Part shown: piece after piece, positions 43,477 to 52,157 of the stretch
Numbering within the stretch: the first letter of the stretch is position 1
Layout of the letters: each line of letters opens with the position of its first letter
From: CAWGJF01 sp963715745
GTDB taxonomy: Bacteria; Bacteroidota; Ignavibacteria; Ignavibacteriales; Ignavibacteriaceae
DNA: 64,000 nt
Reading direction: 5' to 3'
NCBI GenBank assembly: GCA_963715745.1
Contig: OY970271.1
Location: 3,472,001 to 3,536,000 of the forward strand
Notes under the pieces: generated by a model
The model's input: the letters and a program-made list of their open reading frames with translations, nothing else
Told to the model about the DNA's origin: nothing
The model's database searches: none
Made by a program: the position numbers and the translations under genes

Positions 43477-44802
43477 ATGAAAAAAGAAAAAGAGCCAATT
43501 GAGCTTATATTAAAACCAATAAACGAGTTTCTTCATAAAGAAGCAAGTGGTGGAATTCTTTTAATAATCTGTACAATTATTGCACTGGTGTGGGCTAATA
43601 CTTCGTTTTCGGATAGCTACCACAATTTATGGCATACTCACTTTACATTTTCTTTCGGGAATTTATTAACACTTGATTACCCGGTTCACTACTGGATTAA
43701 TGATGGTTTGATGGCAATTTTCTTTTTTACCGTTGGACTGGAAATAAAACGTGAACTGCTTGTAGGTGAACTATCATCAATACAAAAAGCATCTCTTCCT
43801 ATTGCCGGTGCACTTGGTGGGATGATTTTACCAGCAGTTCTATATGCAATTATAAATGTTGGTGGAAATGGCGCCGGAGGCTGGGGAATTCCCATGGCAA
43901 CGGATATTGCTTTTGTGGTTGGAATTATGGCGCTTTTGGGTCCGCGGATTCCCCTTACATTAAAAATATTTGTACTGGCTCTTGCAATCGCCGATGATAT
44001 TGGTGCAGTTTTAGTAATTGCGGTTTTTTATACAGCGGAAATATCAACATCAGCATTATTAGTTGCAGCAATTTTATTAGTTGTATTAATAATTCTCAAC
44101 AGGTTAGGTACAAAAAGTTTATTAGCATATTCATTATTAGGAATAATTCTCTGGGTGGCATTTCTAAAATCAGGAGTTCATGCAACTATCGCCGGAGTTT
44201 TACTTGCATTTACAATTCCAGCTTCATCCAGATTTGATACTAAAAAGTTTTCGGAAAGTGTAAAAGATTTCATCAAACATTTTGACTCAACAGGTGACCA
44301 CTGGAAAAATGTTTTAAATAATGCAGAGAGGCAGAATGATGTAATGGCCATTGAAAGCAGTTGTGAAAAAGTGCTCACACCGCTTCAAAGGTTTGAACAC
44401 GGTTTACATCCGTGGGTTTCATTCTTAATAATTCCACTCTTTGCACTTGCAAATGCCGGAGTAACACTTTCAGGATTAAATATTTTTGAAGCACTGTTCA
44501 GTGAAATAAGTCTTGGTATAATTCTGGGTTTATTAATTGGAAAGCAGGTTGGCATTTTCGGTTTTTCGTTTTTGGCAGTCAAATTAAAACTAGCTTCACT
44601 TCCGCAGGGTGTAAACTGGAAAAATCTTTACGGAGCAGGAATGCTTGCAGGAATCGGTTTTACAATGTCATTATTCATAGCTGGTTTGGCTTTTAAAGAT
44701 CCTGAATTGCTGGATCTTTCTAAAATCGGTGTACTTACAGGATCTGTTATTTCAGGAGTTCTTGGATTTCTTTTCCTGAAATCGTCATCAAAGAACATTT
44801 GA
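43477..44802 (+). CDS. nhaA: Na+/H+ antiporter NhaA
   Basis: A 441-residue NhaA antiporter that exports sodium in exchange for protons. The ion-binding aspartates are present: ATDIAFVVGIMALLG (the 133-type Asp) and ALAIADDIGAVLVIAV (the DD pair). The lysine partner is in GLLIGKQVGIFG. GLEIKRELLVGELS and GIGFTMSLFIAGLAF are also hallmarks. It has 12 predicted helices. The loop between helices VIII and IX is longer than usual and has KHFDSTGDHWKNVL. Confidence 0.95.
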   Translation: MKKEKEPIELILKPINEFLHKEASGGILLIICTIIALVWANTSFSDSYHNLWHTHFTFSFGNLLTLDYPVHYWINDGLMAIFFFTVGLEIKRELLVGELSSIQKASLPIAGALGGMILPAVLYAIINVGGNGAGGWGIPMATDIAFVVGIMALLGPRIPLTLKIFVLALAIADDIGAVLVIAVFYTAEISTSALLVAAILLVVLIILNRLGTKSLLAYSLLGIILWVAFLKSGVHATIAGVLLAFTIPASSRFDTKKFSESVKDFIKHFDSTGDHWKNVLNNAERQNDVMAIESSCEKVLTPLQRFEHGLHPWVSFLIIPLFALANAGVTLSGLNIFEALFSEISLGIILGLLIGKQVGIFGFSFLAVKLKLASLPQGVNWKNLYGAGMLAGIGFTMSLFIAGLAFKDPELLDLSKIGVLTGSVISGVLGFLFLKSSSKNI

Positions 44803-44922
44803 TTTTGCAATAAAATTTTCTCATTTAGTAATCACTGAGAATAAATTAACTGTAAACTTTCTGTATCTCTTCCTATTTTTAAATAAACAAAAACACATTT
44901 TTTGAATTTATATGGAGATAAA

Positions 44923-45675
44923 ATGTACAAAGTAGTTTTGCTCAGACACGGAGAAAGTACCTGGAATAAAGAAAACCGTTTTACCGGCTGGACAGATGTT
45001 GATCTATCAGAAAAAGGAATTAGTGAAGCACACAAAGCAGGACAGACATTAAAAAAAGAAGGTTACTCATTTGATATCGCTTACACTTCAGTTTTAAAAA
45101 GAGCAATCAGAACATTATGGATAACTCTTGATGAAATGGATTTAATGTGGATTCCTGTAGTTCGGAACTGGCGATTGAATGAAAGACATTACGGAGCTTT
45201 GCAGGGATTAAATAAAGCTGAAACAGCAAAGAAGTTTGGTGAAGAACAAGTTCATATCTGGAGAAGAAGTTATGACACCCCCCCGCCCGCATTAGAAAAA
45301 GACGATGAAAGATTTCCCGGCAGTGATCCACGTTATGCAGATTTATCTGAAAAAGAGCTTCCTTTAACAGAATGTTTAAAAGATACTGTTGCCCGTTTCG
45401 TTCCTTACTGGGAGAACACAATTGCCCCGACTATTAAACAAGGTAAGAAAGTAGTAATTGCTGCACACGGAAACAGTCTGCGCGCTCTAGTCAAATATCT
45501 CGACAACATTCCCGATGAAGAAATTGTGGGACTAAACATTCCAACAGGTATCCCGTTAGTTTATGAACTTGATAAAAATTTGAAATCAATGAAAAGCTAT
45601 TATCTCGGCGATCAGGAAGAAGTTAAAAAAGCTGCAGCGGCTGTTGCAAACCAGGGAAAAGCAAAGATGACTTAA
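44923..45675 (+). CDS. gpmA: 2,3-bisphosphoglycerate-dependent phosphoglycerate mutase
   Basis: This glycolytic enzyme interconverts 3- and 2-phosphoglycerate. The 250-residue length is standard. The phosphohistidine is in LLRHGESTWNKENRFTGWTD, the second catalytic His in VVIAAHGNSLRALVKYL, and NERHYGALQGLNKAET is conserved. GGAG lies six bases before the ATG, and I prefer that start over a TTG 21 bases upstream. The protein ends with the normal VANQGKAK, so it is complete. It is followed immediately, in the same frame, by a remnant of a HigB toxin. Confidence 0.97.
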   Translation: MYKVVLLRHGESTWNKENRFTGWTDVDLSEKGISEAHKAGQTLKKEGYSFDIAYTSVLKRAIRTLWITLDEMDLMWIPVVRNWRLNERHYGALQGLNKAETAKKFGEEQVHIWRRSYDTPPPALEKDDERFPGSDPRYADLSEKELPLTECLKDTVARFVPYWENTIAPTIKQGKKVVIAAHGNSLRALVKYLDNIPDEEIVGLNIPTGIPLVYELDKNLKSMKSYYLGDQEEVKKAAAAVANQGKAKMT

Positions 45676-45824
45676 AAATTCCACCAGGTAACCGACTCGA
45701 AAAATTAATGGGTGATTTATCAGGTAAATTCAGTATAAGAATAAATGAACAATGGAGAATAGTTTTTATTTGGGAAGAAAATAACGCTTACGAAGTTGAA
45801 ATTATAGATTATCATAAAGGTTAA
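45676..45824 (+). pseudogene. higB: HigB toxin remnant (N-terminal half missing)
   Basis: The frame just after the gpmA stop reads IPPGNRLEKLMGDLSGKFS, IRINEQWRIVFIWE and ENNAYEVEIIDYHKG, i.e. the C-terminal half of a HigB/RelE-type mRNA interferase. The first ~45 residues are gone and no start with a ribosome-binding site is present. The antitoxin HigA follows after four bases and is intact. The simplest reading is a deletion that fused the toxin tail to the end of gpmA. Confidence 0.85.
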
Positions 45825-45828
45825 TAAT

Positions 45829-46119
45829 ATGACAAAAAAAATAGACCCAGTACATCCTGGTGAAATACTGCAGGAAGAGTTTCTAATTCCTATGGAAATC
45901 AGCCAGTATCGTTTGGCAAAAGATATTAATGTTCCTCCAAGAAGAATAAATGAAATTATTCTTGGGAAAAGAGCTATAACAGCAGATACTGCTTTAAGAT
46001 TATCGGAATATTTCGGTTTATCTGAAAAATTCTGGTTGAATTTGCAAATGAAATACAATCTTGAGATTGAAAAGGATAAACTGAAAGATAGGTTGAAAAA
46101 AGAAGTTAAAAAAGAGTAA
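45829..46119 (+). CDS. higA: HigA-type antitoxin (XRE family)
   Basis: The 96-residue protein is a HigA antitoxin: PVHPGEILQEEFLIPMEISQYRLA (5-28) leads into a helix-turn-helix with INVPPRRINEIILGKRAIT, and LRLSEYFGLSEKFWLNLQ follows. HigA normally neutralises HigB and represses the pair. Here the toxin is truncated, so the antitoxin is effectively orphaned. Confidence 0.92.
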   Translation: MTKKIDPVHPGEILQEEFLIPMEISQYRLAKDINVPPRRINEIILGKRAITADTALRLSEYFGLSEKFWLNLQMKYNLEIEKDKLKDRLKKEVKKE

Positions 46120-46181
46120 TGGCTATTTAAATAGAACCATAATATTAAAACTGCTGGTGCAAACTAAGGAAAGGTAAAATA

Positions 46182-46733
46182 TTGTTTTTGATATATAAAA
46201 TATTTTTAATCGGAATACCTGTTTTAATTTCGGGATTACTTTTTGGGCAGGAAAAACAAAAACCACCTGCAACTGTTCCAAAAGTTGATTTGAAAAAATA
46301 TGCGGGACTATGGTATGAGATTTCAAAGATTCCAAATTCATTCCAGGATCAATGTGCTTACGGAACAACCGCTGAGTATAAAATTGATGAAGATGGTGAA
46401 ATTACAGTTATAAATAAATGTTATAATGAAGACGGAGAGCTTGACATTGCTGATGGAGTTGCAAAGGTTGTTGATGAAAAAACAAATGCTAGACTGGAAG
46501 TCAGCTTTGTTAGCTTTCTCGGTATTCGTCCTTTCTGGGGTGACTATTGGATAATAGGTCTTGATGAAAACTATAAGTGGGCAATAGTAGGAACACCAAA
46601 CAGGAAATACGGCTGGATATTAAGCCGAACTCCCTTTCTTCCTGATGAAACATTGAACACTATTTATGATATTCTAAAATCAAACGGATACAATCCTGAT
46701 GATTTTGAAAAAACGAAGCAAAAATTAGAATAA
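46182..46733 (+). CDS. Lipocalin (Blc-like)
   Basis: A 183-residue secreted lipocalin. The signal peptide is MFLIYKIFLIGIPVLISGLLFGQ. KYAGLWYEISKIPNSFQD (about 40-57) is the GxW motif of lipocalins; INKCYNEDG and the late GWILSRTPFL are conserved in Blc. Two cysteines (QDQCAYG and NKCYN) may form a disulfide. Family members carry lipids in the periplasm or outer membrane. The TTG start has AAGGAAAGG at good spacing. Confidence 0.9.
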   Translation: MFLIYKIFLIGIPVLISGLLFGQEKQKPPATVPKVDLKKYAGLWYEISKIPNSFQDQCAYGTTAEYKIDEDGEITVINKCYNEDGELDIADGVAKVVDEKTNARLEVSFVSFLGIRPFWGDYWIIGLDENYKWAIVGTPNRKYGWILSRTPFLPDETLNTIYDILKSNGYNPDDFEKTKQKLE

Positions 46734-46885
46734 ATCACCTACTAATAAATTCAAAATGCTGTTAATTATTTCATTAAAATAGTTTGTCAATTCCTTCTCA
46801 TCTCACTAAAATAGCCTTGACTTTATTATTCTCTTTAAGCATCTTTTTGCACGATTTATTACATTATTCGCAAAGGAGAATTTTT

Positions 46886-47935
46886 ATGCCCCGGAAAATA
46901 CTGCTAATATTTGCAGCCCTCCTTTTTTCTATTATATCACTCAATGCACAAACAAAAATAAGCAAGTATGCCGGTGAGTTTATGGCTATCGGTGTGGGCG
47001 GAAGAGCGCTTGGGATGGGCGGTACTTTTGTTGCAATAGCGAATGATGTAACATCTGGTTATTACAATCCTGCCGGGCTGGCAAATATAAATTATCCGCA
47101 GATTTCTTTAATGCACTCCGAACAGTTTGGGAATCTTGTTAATTACGATTACGGTGCAGTAGCAATTCCATTCCAGGAAGATATGAGTTTTGGTTTAAGT
47201 GTAATTCGTCTTGGGATTGATGGCATTCCTGATACAAGAAATGCTTTAATTGACGGACAGACAGGTTTACCAATAAGTGATATTAACAATATTTATGCGC
47301 GTCTGGATTACGACAAGATTACACAGTTCAGCAACCAGGACTGGGCATTCTATTTAACCTTTGCTAAAAGACAATCAGATAATTTTTACTGGGGTGCAAA
47401 TATTAAAATTATCAGGAGAGATATTGCCGAATACAGTGCTATGGGTGTTGGATTTGATGTTGGTGCTTTTTATATGCCGATGGAAAATTTATACCTTGGT
47501 GCAAATGCACAGGATATTACAACAACATTAGTTGCGTGGAGTACCGGGTTGAATGAACTTGTCTCTCCAACATTGAAACTTGGAAGCGCTTATAAATATC
47601 CTATTGAATTTATTGGCGGTTATGTTATGCCTGCAGTTGACTGCGATGTGAGATTTGAAAACAGGAGATATTCGGCACAGTTTAATCTTGGTCCTGTAAG
47701 TTTTGATTTTCATGCCGGTGTTGAATTTAATATTGAAAACCTGGTATATGTACGCGGAGGTTACAGCGATGTTAAACAGTTTACAGTTGGTGCCGGTGTA
47801 AAACTTCCAAAACTGAATATTGACTATTCTTTTGCCAGATTCAGTCAATCAGAAGTTGACAGACTTCCTGATTCACACAGAATTTCAATTATTCTAACCT
47901 TGGAAGAACCCAGATTTTTACGTACCGGGATTTAA
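46886..47935 (+). CDS. PorV/PorQ family outer-membrane beta-barrel protein
   Basis: A 349-residue protein with signal peptide MPRKILLIFAALLFSIISLNAQ. GEFMAIGVGGRALGMGGTFVAIANDVTSGYYNPAGLAN (about 28-65) is the family signature. The rest is a FadL-like barrel. PorV/PorQ proteins help move T9SS cargo at the outer membrane, which fits the T9SS sorting domain found later in the window. AAAGGAG precedes the ATG; a longer frame upstream lacks such a site. Its TAA abuts the TAA of the convergent response regulator (TTTAATTAA). Confidence 0.88.
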   Translation: MPRKILLIFAALLFSIISLNAQTKISKYAGEFMAIGVGGRALGMGGTFVAIANDVTSGYYNPAGLANINYPQISLMHSEQFGNLVNYDYGAVAIPFQEDMSFGLSVIRLGIDGIPDTRNALIDGQTGLPISDINNIYARLDYDKITQFSNQDWAFYLTFAKRQSDNFYWGANIKIIRRDIAEYSAMGVGFDVGAFYMPMENLYLGANAQDITTTLVAWSTGLNELVSPTLKLGSAYKYPIEFIGGYVMPAVDCDVRFENRRYSAQFNLGPVSFDFHAGVEFNIENLVYVRGGYSDVKQFTVGAGVKLPKLNIDYSFARFSQSEVDRLPDSHRISIILTLEEPRFLRTGI

Positions 47936-48340
47936 TTAACAGGGGATTTCCTGCGAGTCAAGAAGCTTGTGAAGTGTCCTAATCAGTAATTTATTATCCA
48001 CCGGTTTCGTCAGGTAAGCATCAACTCCAACTTCCAGCGCTTTAATTTTATCCTGACCAAAGACATGAGCAGATAAACAAACAACCGGAATATTTTTATA
48101 AGATTCTTTTCTTTTCAAATCTTTTATTATTTCAATTCCGTTCTTGCCACCCTTTAAAGAAATATCCATCATAATTATATCAAAATTGTTCAAAGCAAGT
48201 TTTTCATTAAACGTATCTTCAGAATCACAAATTGTAACATCAAACTCTCTTCTTAAAACAAGCTCAAGATATTTCTGGTTTTCAACATCATCTTCAGTTA
48301 TTAAGATGCGGGGTTTGTCAGGTAAAGATTGAAGAGCCAT
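47936..48340 (-). CDS. Response regulator receiver protein
   Basis: The 134-residue protein is a lone REC domain: ILITEDDVENQKYLELVL (acid pair), FDIIMMDISLKGGKNGIEII with the phosphoacceptor Asp, VVCLSAHVFGQDKIKALEVG (Thr/Ser switch) and GVDAYLTKPVDNKLL with the conserved Lys. No output domain. It would act in a phosphorelay by protein contact. I prefer the ATG; a TTG nine bases upstream also works. Confidence 0.9.
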   Translation of the reverse strand: MALQSLPDKPRILITEDDVENQKYLELVLRREFDVTICDSEDTFNEKLALNNFDIIMMDISLKGGKNGIEIIKDLKRKESYKNIPVVCLSAHVFGQDKIKALEVGVDAYLTKPVDNKLLIRTLHKLLDSQEIPC

Positions 48341-48454
48341 ATTAATCAATAATTAAAATTTTAAATTCTTGTTTTCAATCTATCTATTTTATTTTTACCG
48401 TCAAAAACTGATAAACACTATAACAATTATTTTCTGTTAAATAATTATTATCAA

Positions 48455-48988
48455 TTAAGATTTATCTAACAATGTGCTGATTTGTTTAACAATAGTTTCT
48501 TTTGGCATTAGGCCTACAAATCTGTTTACTATTTCTCCATCCTGATTTATAATGAAGGAAGTTGGTATCGCACTAATATTTCCATAATCCTTAACAACTT
48601 TTTCATTCCAGAGAACAACAGGATAATTTATATTATAATAATCGATAAAAGGCTGAAGCTGGTTTAGCGTATTTTGCTGATCCAGAGAAATCCCGATTAT
48701 TATTAAATCGTTATTGAATTGGTTTTGAATTTCAACCAGATCCGGGACTCCTTTTCTGCAGGGACCGCACCAGGTTGCCCAGAAATCCAACAGCACTACT
48801 TTGCCTCTAAATTCTGATAACTTCACTGTCTTGCCATCAAGTGTTTTCAATTCAAAATCAGGAGCTTTCTTCAATTGCAGCTGTTGTTCAATTTTATCGG
48901 TAGATATCTTCTCACTCGCTTTTTCTTCGTTTCTGCATCCAAAAACTGAAAAGCTAAATAAAAATATAGCCAGGAAAATAAATTTCAT
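48455..48988 (-). CDS. TlpA/ResA-like thioredoxin-domain lipoprotein
   Basis: A 177-residue lipoprotein (Cys18 after SFSVFG). The thioredoxin domain has APDFELKTLDGKTVKLSEFRG (about 42-62) and the active site WCGPC at 73-77, with the cis-Pro in ISAIPTSFIINQDGE. It reduces disulfides outside the cytoplasmic membrane, typically for c-type cytochromes or other redox proteins. Confidence 0.9.
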   Translation of the reverse strand: MKFIFLAIFLFSFSVFGCRNEEKASEKISTDKIEQQLQLKKAPDFELKTLDGKTVKLSEFRGKVVLLDFWATWCGPCRKGVPDLVEIQNQFNNDLIIIGISLDQQNTLNQLQPFIDYYNINYPVVLWNEKVVKDYGNISAIPTSFIINQDGEIVNRFVGLMPKETIVKQISTLLDKS

Positions 48989-49016
48989 TTCAAAACTCCA
49001 TCATTTTAATTAGAAG

Positions 49017-49235
49017 TTACTCACCAACATTTAAAGAATCAGGGTGATAATTCGGTGGGTATGGTCCTTCTTCAGGTACTGATCTTGTATTATTTATAAT
49101 GAAAAAAATTACAAGGACAACCAGAATTATTATAGTCCAGATAGTACTTTTATGTTTTGGATCGATAAGCGGTTTCTTTTCTTCCTTTTGCTTACCGAAA
49201 TTTCTTTCCTTGTTTTTCTTGTAGTCTTTAGGCAT
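49017..49235 (-). CDS. Small single-pass membrane protein, 72 aa
   Basis: The 72-residue protein has a basic N-terminal half (MPKDYKKNKERNFGKQKEEKK), one helix (WTIIILVVLVIFFIINN, about 32-48) and a short polar tail rich in Pro (GPYPPNYHPDSLNVGE). The basic-in rule puts the tail outside. No family recognised. It follows the thioredoxin-like gene on the same strand. Confidence 0.55.
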   Translation of the reverse strand: MPKDYKKNKERNFGKQKEEKKPLIDPKHKSTIWTIIILVVLVIFFIINNTRSVPEEGPYPPNYHPDSLNVGE

Positions 49236-49314
49236 TTATTTACCGTTAAAAATATTTGTAAACATTTAGAAAAATTAAATTCAGATTTGTAAAAGTAGTA
49301 ATAATTTATGTTAC

Positions 49315-49997
49315 TCATAAAGTATTTTTTAATCCACTCTCCAAATATCCTTTGGTGAATTTGACCAGTAATTCATCGGAGGAAATATTAATATTTTTTA
49401 TCCATTCATATAAATCACTTGAAGTATCAATATCTGTTAACTTCTCCATCAAGTGGTTTGAAATTTTCTGATTATTAATTATCTGCAAAGTTTCTTTAAA
49501 AACCTGGCTTGTGCTCCAATTAATTCCTTCAAATAATTCCGGATAATTTTGATTGATCCCCAACAAATAATATCCGCCATCTGATGAAGGTCCAATTACA
49601 GAATCATATTTTTCTAATAGTTCAAATGATTCAAATATAATTTCAGAATTTAATTCAGGAATATCTGTTCCGATAATTACTACCTGTTTATATCCTGATT
49701 TAAAACTTCTTTAAATGCATTTTGCATCTTCATTCCAAGATTGTGTCCACTCTGAAATTTGTAAATAAAATCAATCCCGAGCCAATTTTTTACAGATTCG
49801 ATTTCCACCTCATTTGAACAAAAAATGTATATATCAACTTTAATTAATAAATGAGCTTTAATATCACTGATTAATTTTTCAACACACAGCTTGTAAAATT
49901 CTGTAGCGAAAGATTCGTCAAAATCTTTAGCAAGTCTGGTTTTAACCTTTCCTTTTTCAGGATATTTAAGAAAAACAATTAGTGCTTTATTCTCCAT
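49315..49997 (-). pseudogene. TIGR04282/DUF2064 family glycosyltransferase-like, frameshifted
   Basis: The first frame reads ALIVFLKYPEKGKVKTRLAKDF and then GHNLGMKMQNAFKEVL, typical of DUF2064. It ends early. In another frame the sequence continues VVIIGTDIPELNSEIIFESF, DSVIGPSSDGGYYLLGIN and ELFEGINWSTSQVF, the conserved second half. The two join if one A is added near 49701 (GTTTTAAATCAGG). This enzyme family usually pairs with a GT2 partner, which here is the upstream gene. A homopolymer base error is a real alternative. Confidence 0.85.
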
Positions 49998-50003
49998 TGA
50001 ATT

Positions 50004-50690
50004 CTATTTTCTGAATAGTTCAGTGAAAATTGTTTTTAAAATAATCACGCCGGCCATAAAACTACCTCTAACGGTTCCTGTCACTTTTGATTTTCCAATT
50101 CTATTCCTGTAACTGACCGGCACTTCCAATATCTTCAGTTTCTTTTTTGCTGCTTTAATTTGCATTTCAACAGTCCAGCCAAACCATTTATCCCTCATCT
50201 CAAGAGAAATAAGTTTTTCAAATTTTATTGCTCTGAATGGACCAAGATCAGTATACTTAACATTCCAGAACAGCTTTATCAAAAATCCCGCTATGATGCT
50301 TCCAACTCTGGATTGAACCGGCAAAGCTCCTTTTTCTCTTTTACCTAAAACTCTGCTTCCAAGAACAAAATCCATATCATTATTAAATATTGGTGTTAAA
50401 AGATTTTCCAGTTCGCCAGGAAAATCACTATAGTCACCATCTAAAAAAATTACGATATCTAACGGTTTTTTCTTGAAGTATTCAATCCCTTTTAGACAGC
50501 AAGCTCCATAACCCTGAAAAGTTTCAGATAAAACTTTTGCGCCGGCTTTCTCAGCAATTTCAACAGTTCTGTCGGTGGAATTATTATTAACAACTATAAT
50601 TTCATCAACTAATTGTCTAGGAATTTCGTCAATCACTTTACCAATAGATTGTTCTTCATTAAATGCAGGAATTATGACAGCGGTTTTCAT
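50004..50690 (-). CDS. GT2 family glycosyltransferase (DPM1-like)
   Basis: A 228-residue GT-A enzyme: AVIIPAFNEEQSIGKVIDEI at the start, IIVVNNNSTDRT, VIFLDGDYSDFPGEL (D-x-D metal site, about 83-97), and VLGSRVLGKREKGALP then YTDLGPFRAI. The C-terminal part has a conserved Trp region (KWFGWTVEMQIKAA) and a single hydrophobic segment. It directly precedes the frameshifted DUF2064 gene (six bases), and such pairs are common in glycolipid or arsenosugar-type pathways. Confidence 0.85.
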   Translation of the reverse strand: MKTAVIIPAFNEEQSIGKVIDEIPRQLVDEIIVVNNNSTDRTVEIAEKAGAKVLSETFQGYGACCLKGIEYFKKKPLDIVIFLDGDYSDFPGELENLLTPIFNNDMDFVLGSRVLGKREKGALPVQSRVGSIIAGFLIKLFWNVKYTDLGPFRAIKFEKLISLEMRDKWFGWTVEMQIKAAKKKLKILEVPVSYRNRIGKSKVTGTVRGSFMAGVIILKTIFTELFRK

Positions 50691-51163
50691 CCAACTAAAT
50701 AAAAATGCAGACTAAATATTTGTTAAATAAATAATAATTCAAGTAATTTTTTCCCTGTTAAACTGTAATAATATTAATTCGCTTGCAGGATTTTTTAATT
50801 ACTAAATGACATCTAAATATGTTTCTAAGTTATATTTAATAGACTAAAATTAATCAATTTGAAATTGAACAATCTGATAAATTCAACAATTGTTAAATAA
50901 ACAGCCAAAAATACTCTTTTACCAAAAACTCAGTCAAAAATTCTTTGGTTAATTTATACAAAATGCAAATATTGATGTATAAGATAATAATGTAATTGAA
51001 TGTATTGGTATGATAATTGTTTTAATCCGATACATCTATATGGAATTGCTCTCAAGAGTCGGGATAGTATTTCCAACTGATTGATTAATTATTTGAATCG
51101 CGGAAATAAATATTCCTATATTAACAGATAATTTTTAATAAACGAATTATTTAGAGGATGTCG
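50691..51163. other. AT-rich intergenic region
   Basis: This 473-base stretch between divergent genes is very AT-rich and has no open frame worth reporting. A GAGTCGGGATAG patch and a long leader to the next gene are present, but I see no convincing promoter match, hairpin terminator or repeat. Confidence 0.5.
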
Positions 51164-52147
51164 ATGATAAAAACAAAAAATCCCATGGAATCTACAGGGA
51201 ATAAGCTTTTGGATAGTTCTGATATGATTAAGAATGGACTTGAAGAAGAGCTTGACAGTTACACCAGGTCGGCTGTAAGTAAAATTAGGTTTAACCTGGT
51301 AGTAAGGCCTGCACTAATTTCTTTAATTGCACTTGTAGTTTCGTTTTTCCTTGATATATCTACAGTACCTATTCTGGGTGATGTCACTTTTGATATTGCC
51401 AAATCAATGTTTCCTGACTGGACACCCCCGATTGATGCATACCAGGTTTTTAGTTTTTGGTGGTTGCCGATTATTGTTTATGCAATATTTGTTTTTATAG
51501 CTTACCTTTCATACAGTAAGCTGAAAATTGAAATTATCAGAACACCAGCTACTGAAACTGTTGACAGGCTTGTTGAAAGTGCAATGAGCGTTGTTGATAG
51601 TATAGCAACTGCCCTACCACTTATCGGTGCAGCAATTCTTCTAATAAGTATAAAGCTTGGTGAAGAAGTATTTCTCGGACTTTCAGTTCCATTTGAAATT
51701 AAGGCGCTGATTGTTCTTGCACTTGGTAAATTGTTTGAACCGGTTCTTGATCAACTCGGAGTTGAATTCCAGAATGTTGTTAACCACGTTAAGGATATAC
51801 GTGATAAATATTTTTCAAGAATACAAATTGAAAGCTCAAAAAGTTTAATAAGACAATTCAATCAGAGTGGAATTAGTGGTACTGGAGGTAAATTGACTGA
51901 AGAAGATGCACTTCGTTATTCAAAAGTACTTGAAGATGCTTCCAGAATGAGCGAGTTGATACATAAAAACTTCAGTGAAGTAAATGTAATGATGGAAAAG
52001 TTCAATAATATGCAACATGTAACAACTGAAAAAATTCAGCAGCTTCAAAACCTTGCTAATTCTGTATCACAGGCTTCTGCTTCTTTATCAGATGAAAAAA
52101 CTTTGCAAGGATTGAAATCACTCGAATCAATCGTAGTAAAGAGATAG
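51164..52147 (+). CDS. Four-helix inner-membrane protein with coiled-coil tail (MotA/ExbB-like topology)
   Basis: A 327-residue protein of no recognised family. Two helices come early (VVRPALISLIALVVSFFLDI and FSFWWLPIIVYAIFVFIAYLS); a loop then leads to two more (SIATALPLIGAAILLISIKLG and FEIKALIVLALGKLFEPVL, about 148-195). The final ~100 residues are helical and likely coiled-coil. The arrangement recalls MotA/TolQ/ExbB proton channels or GldL, but no diagnostic motif is certain. AGAGG lies five bases before the chosen ATG. It heads a tight set of three envelope genes. Confidence 0.6.
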   Translation: MIKTKNPMESTGNKLLDSSDMIKNGLEEELDSYTRSAVSKIRFNLVVRPALISLIALVVSFFLDISTVPILGDVTFDIAKSMFPDWTPPIDAYQVFSFWWLPIIVYAIFVFIAYLSYSKLKIEIIRTPATETVDRLVESAMSVVDSIATALPLIGAAILLISIKLGEEVFLGLSVPFEIKALIVLALGKLFEPVLDQLGVEFQNVVNHVKDIRDKYFSRIQIESSKSLIRQFNQSGISGTGGKLTEEDALRYSKVLEDASRMSELIHKNFSEVNVMMEKFNNMQHVTTEKIQQLQNLANSVSQASASLSDEKTLQGLKSLESIVVKR

Positions 52148-52157
52148 GTGGTTGTCA

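Noticed and set aside
46784..46885. N-terminal extension of the PorV-like protein
   Set aside because: The signal peptide starts at the ATG at 46886, which has AAAGGAG before it.
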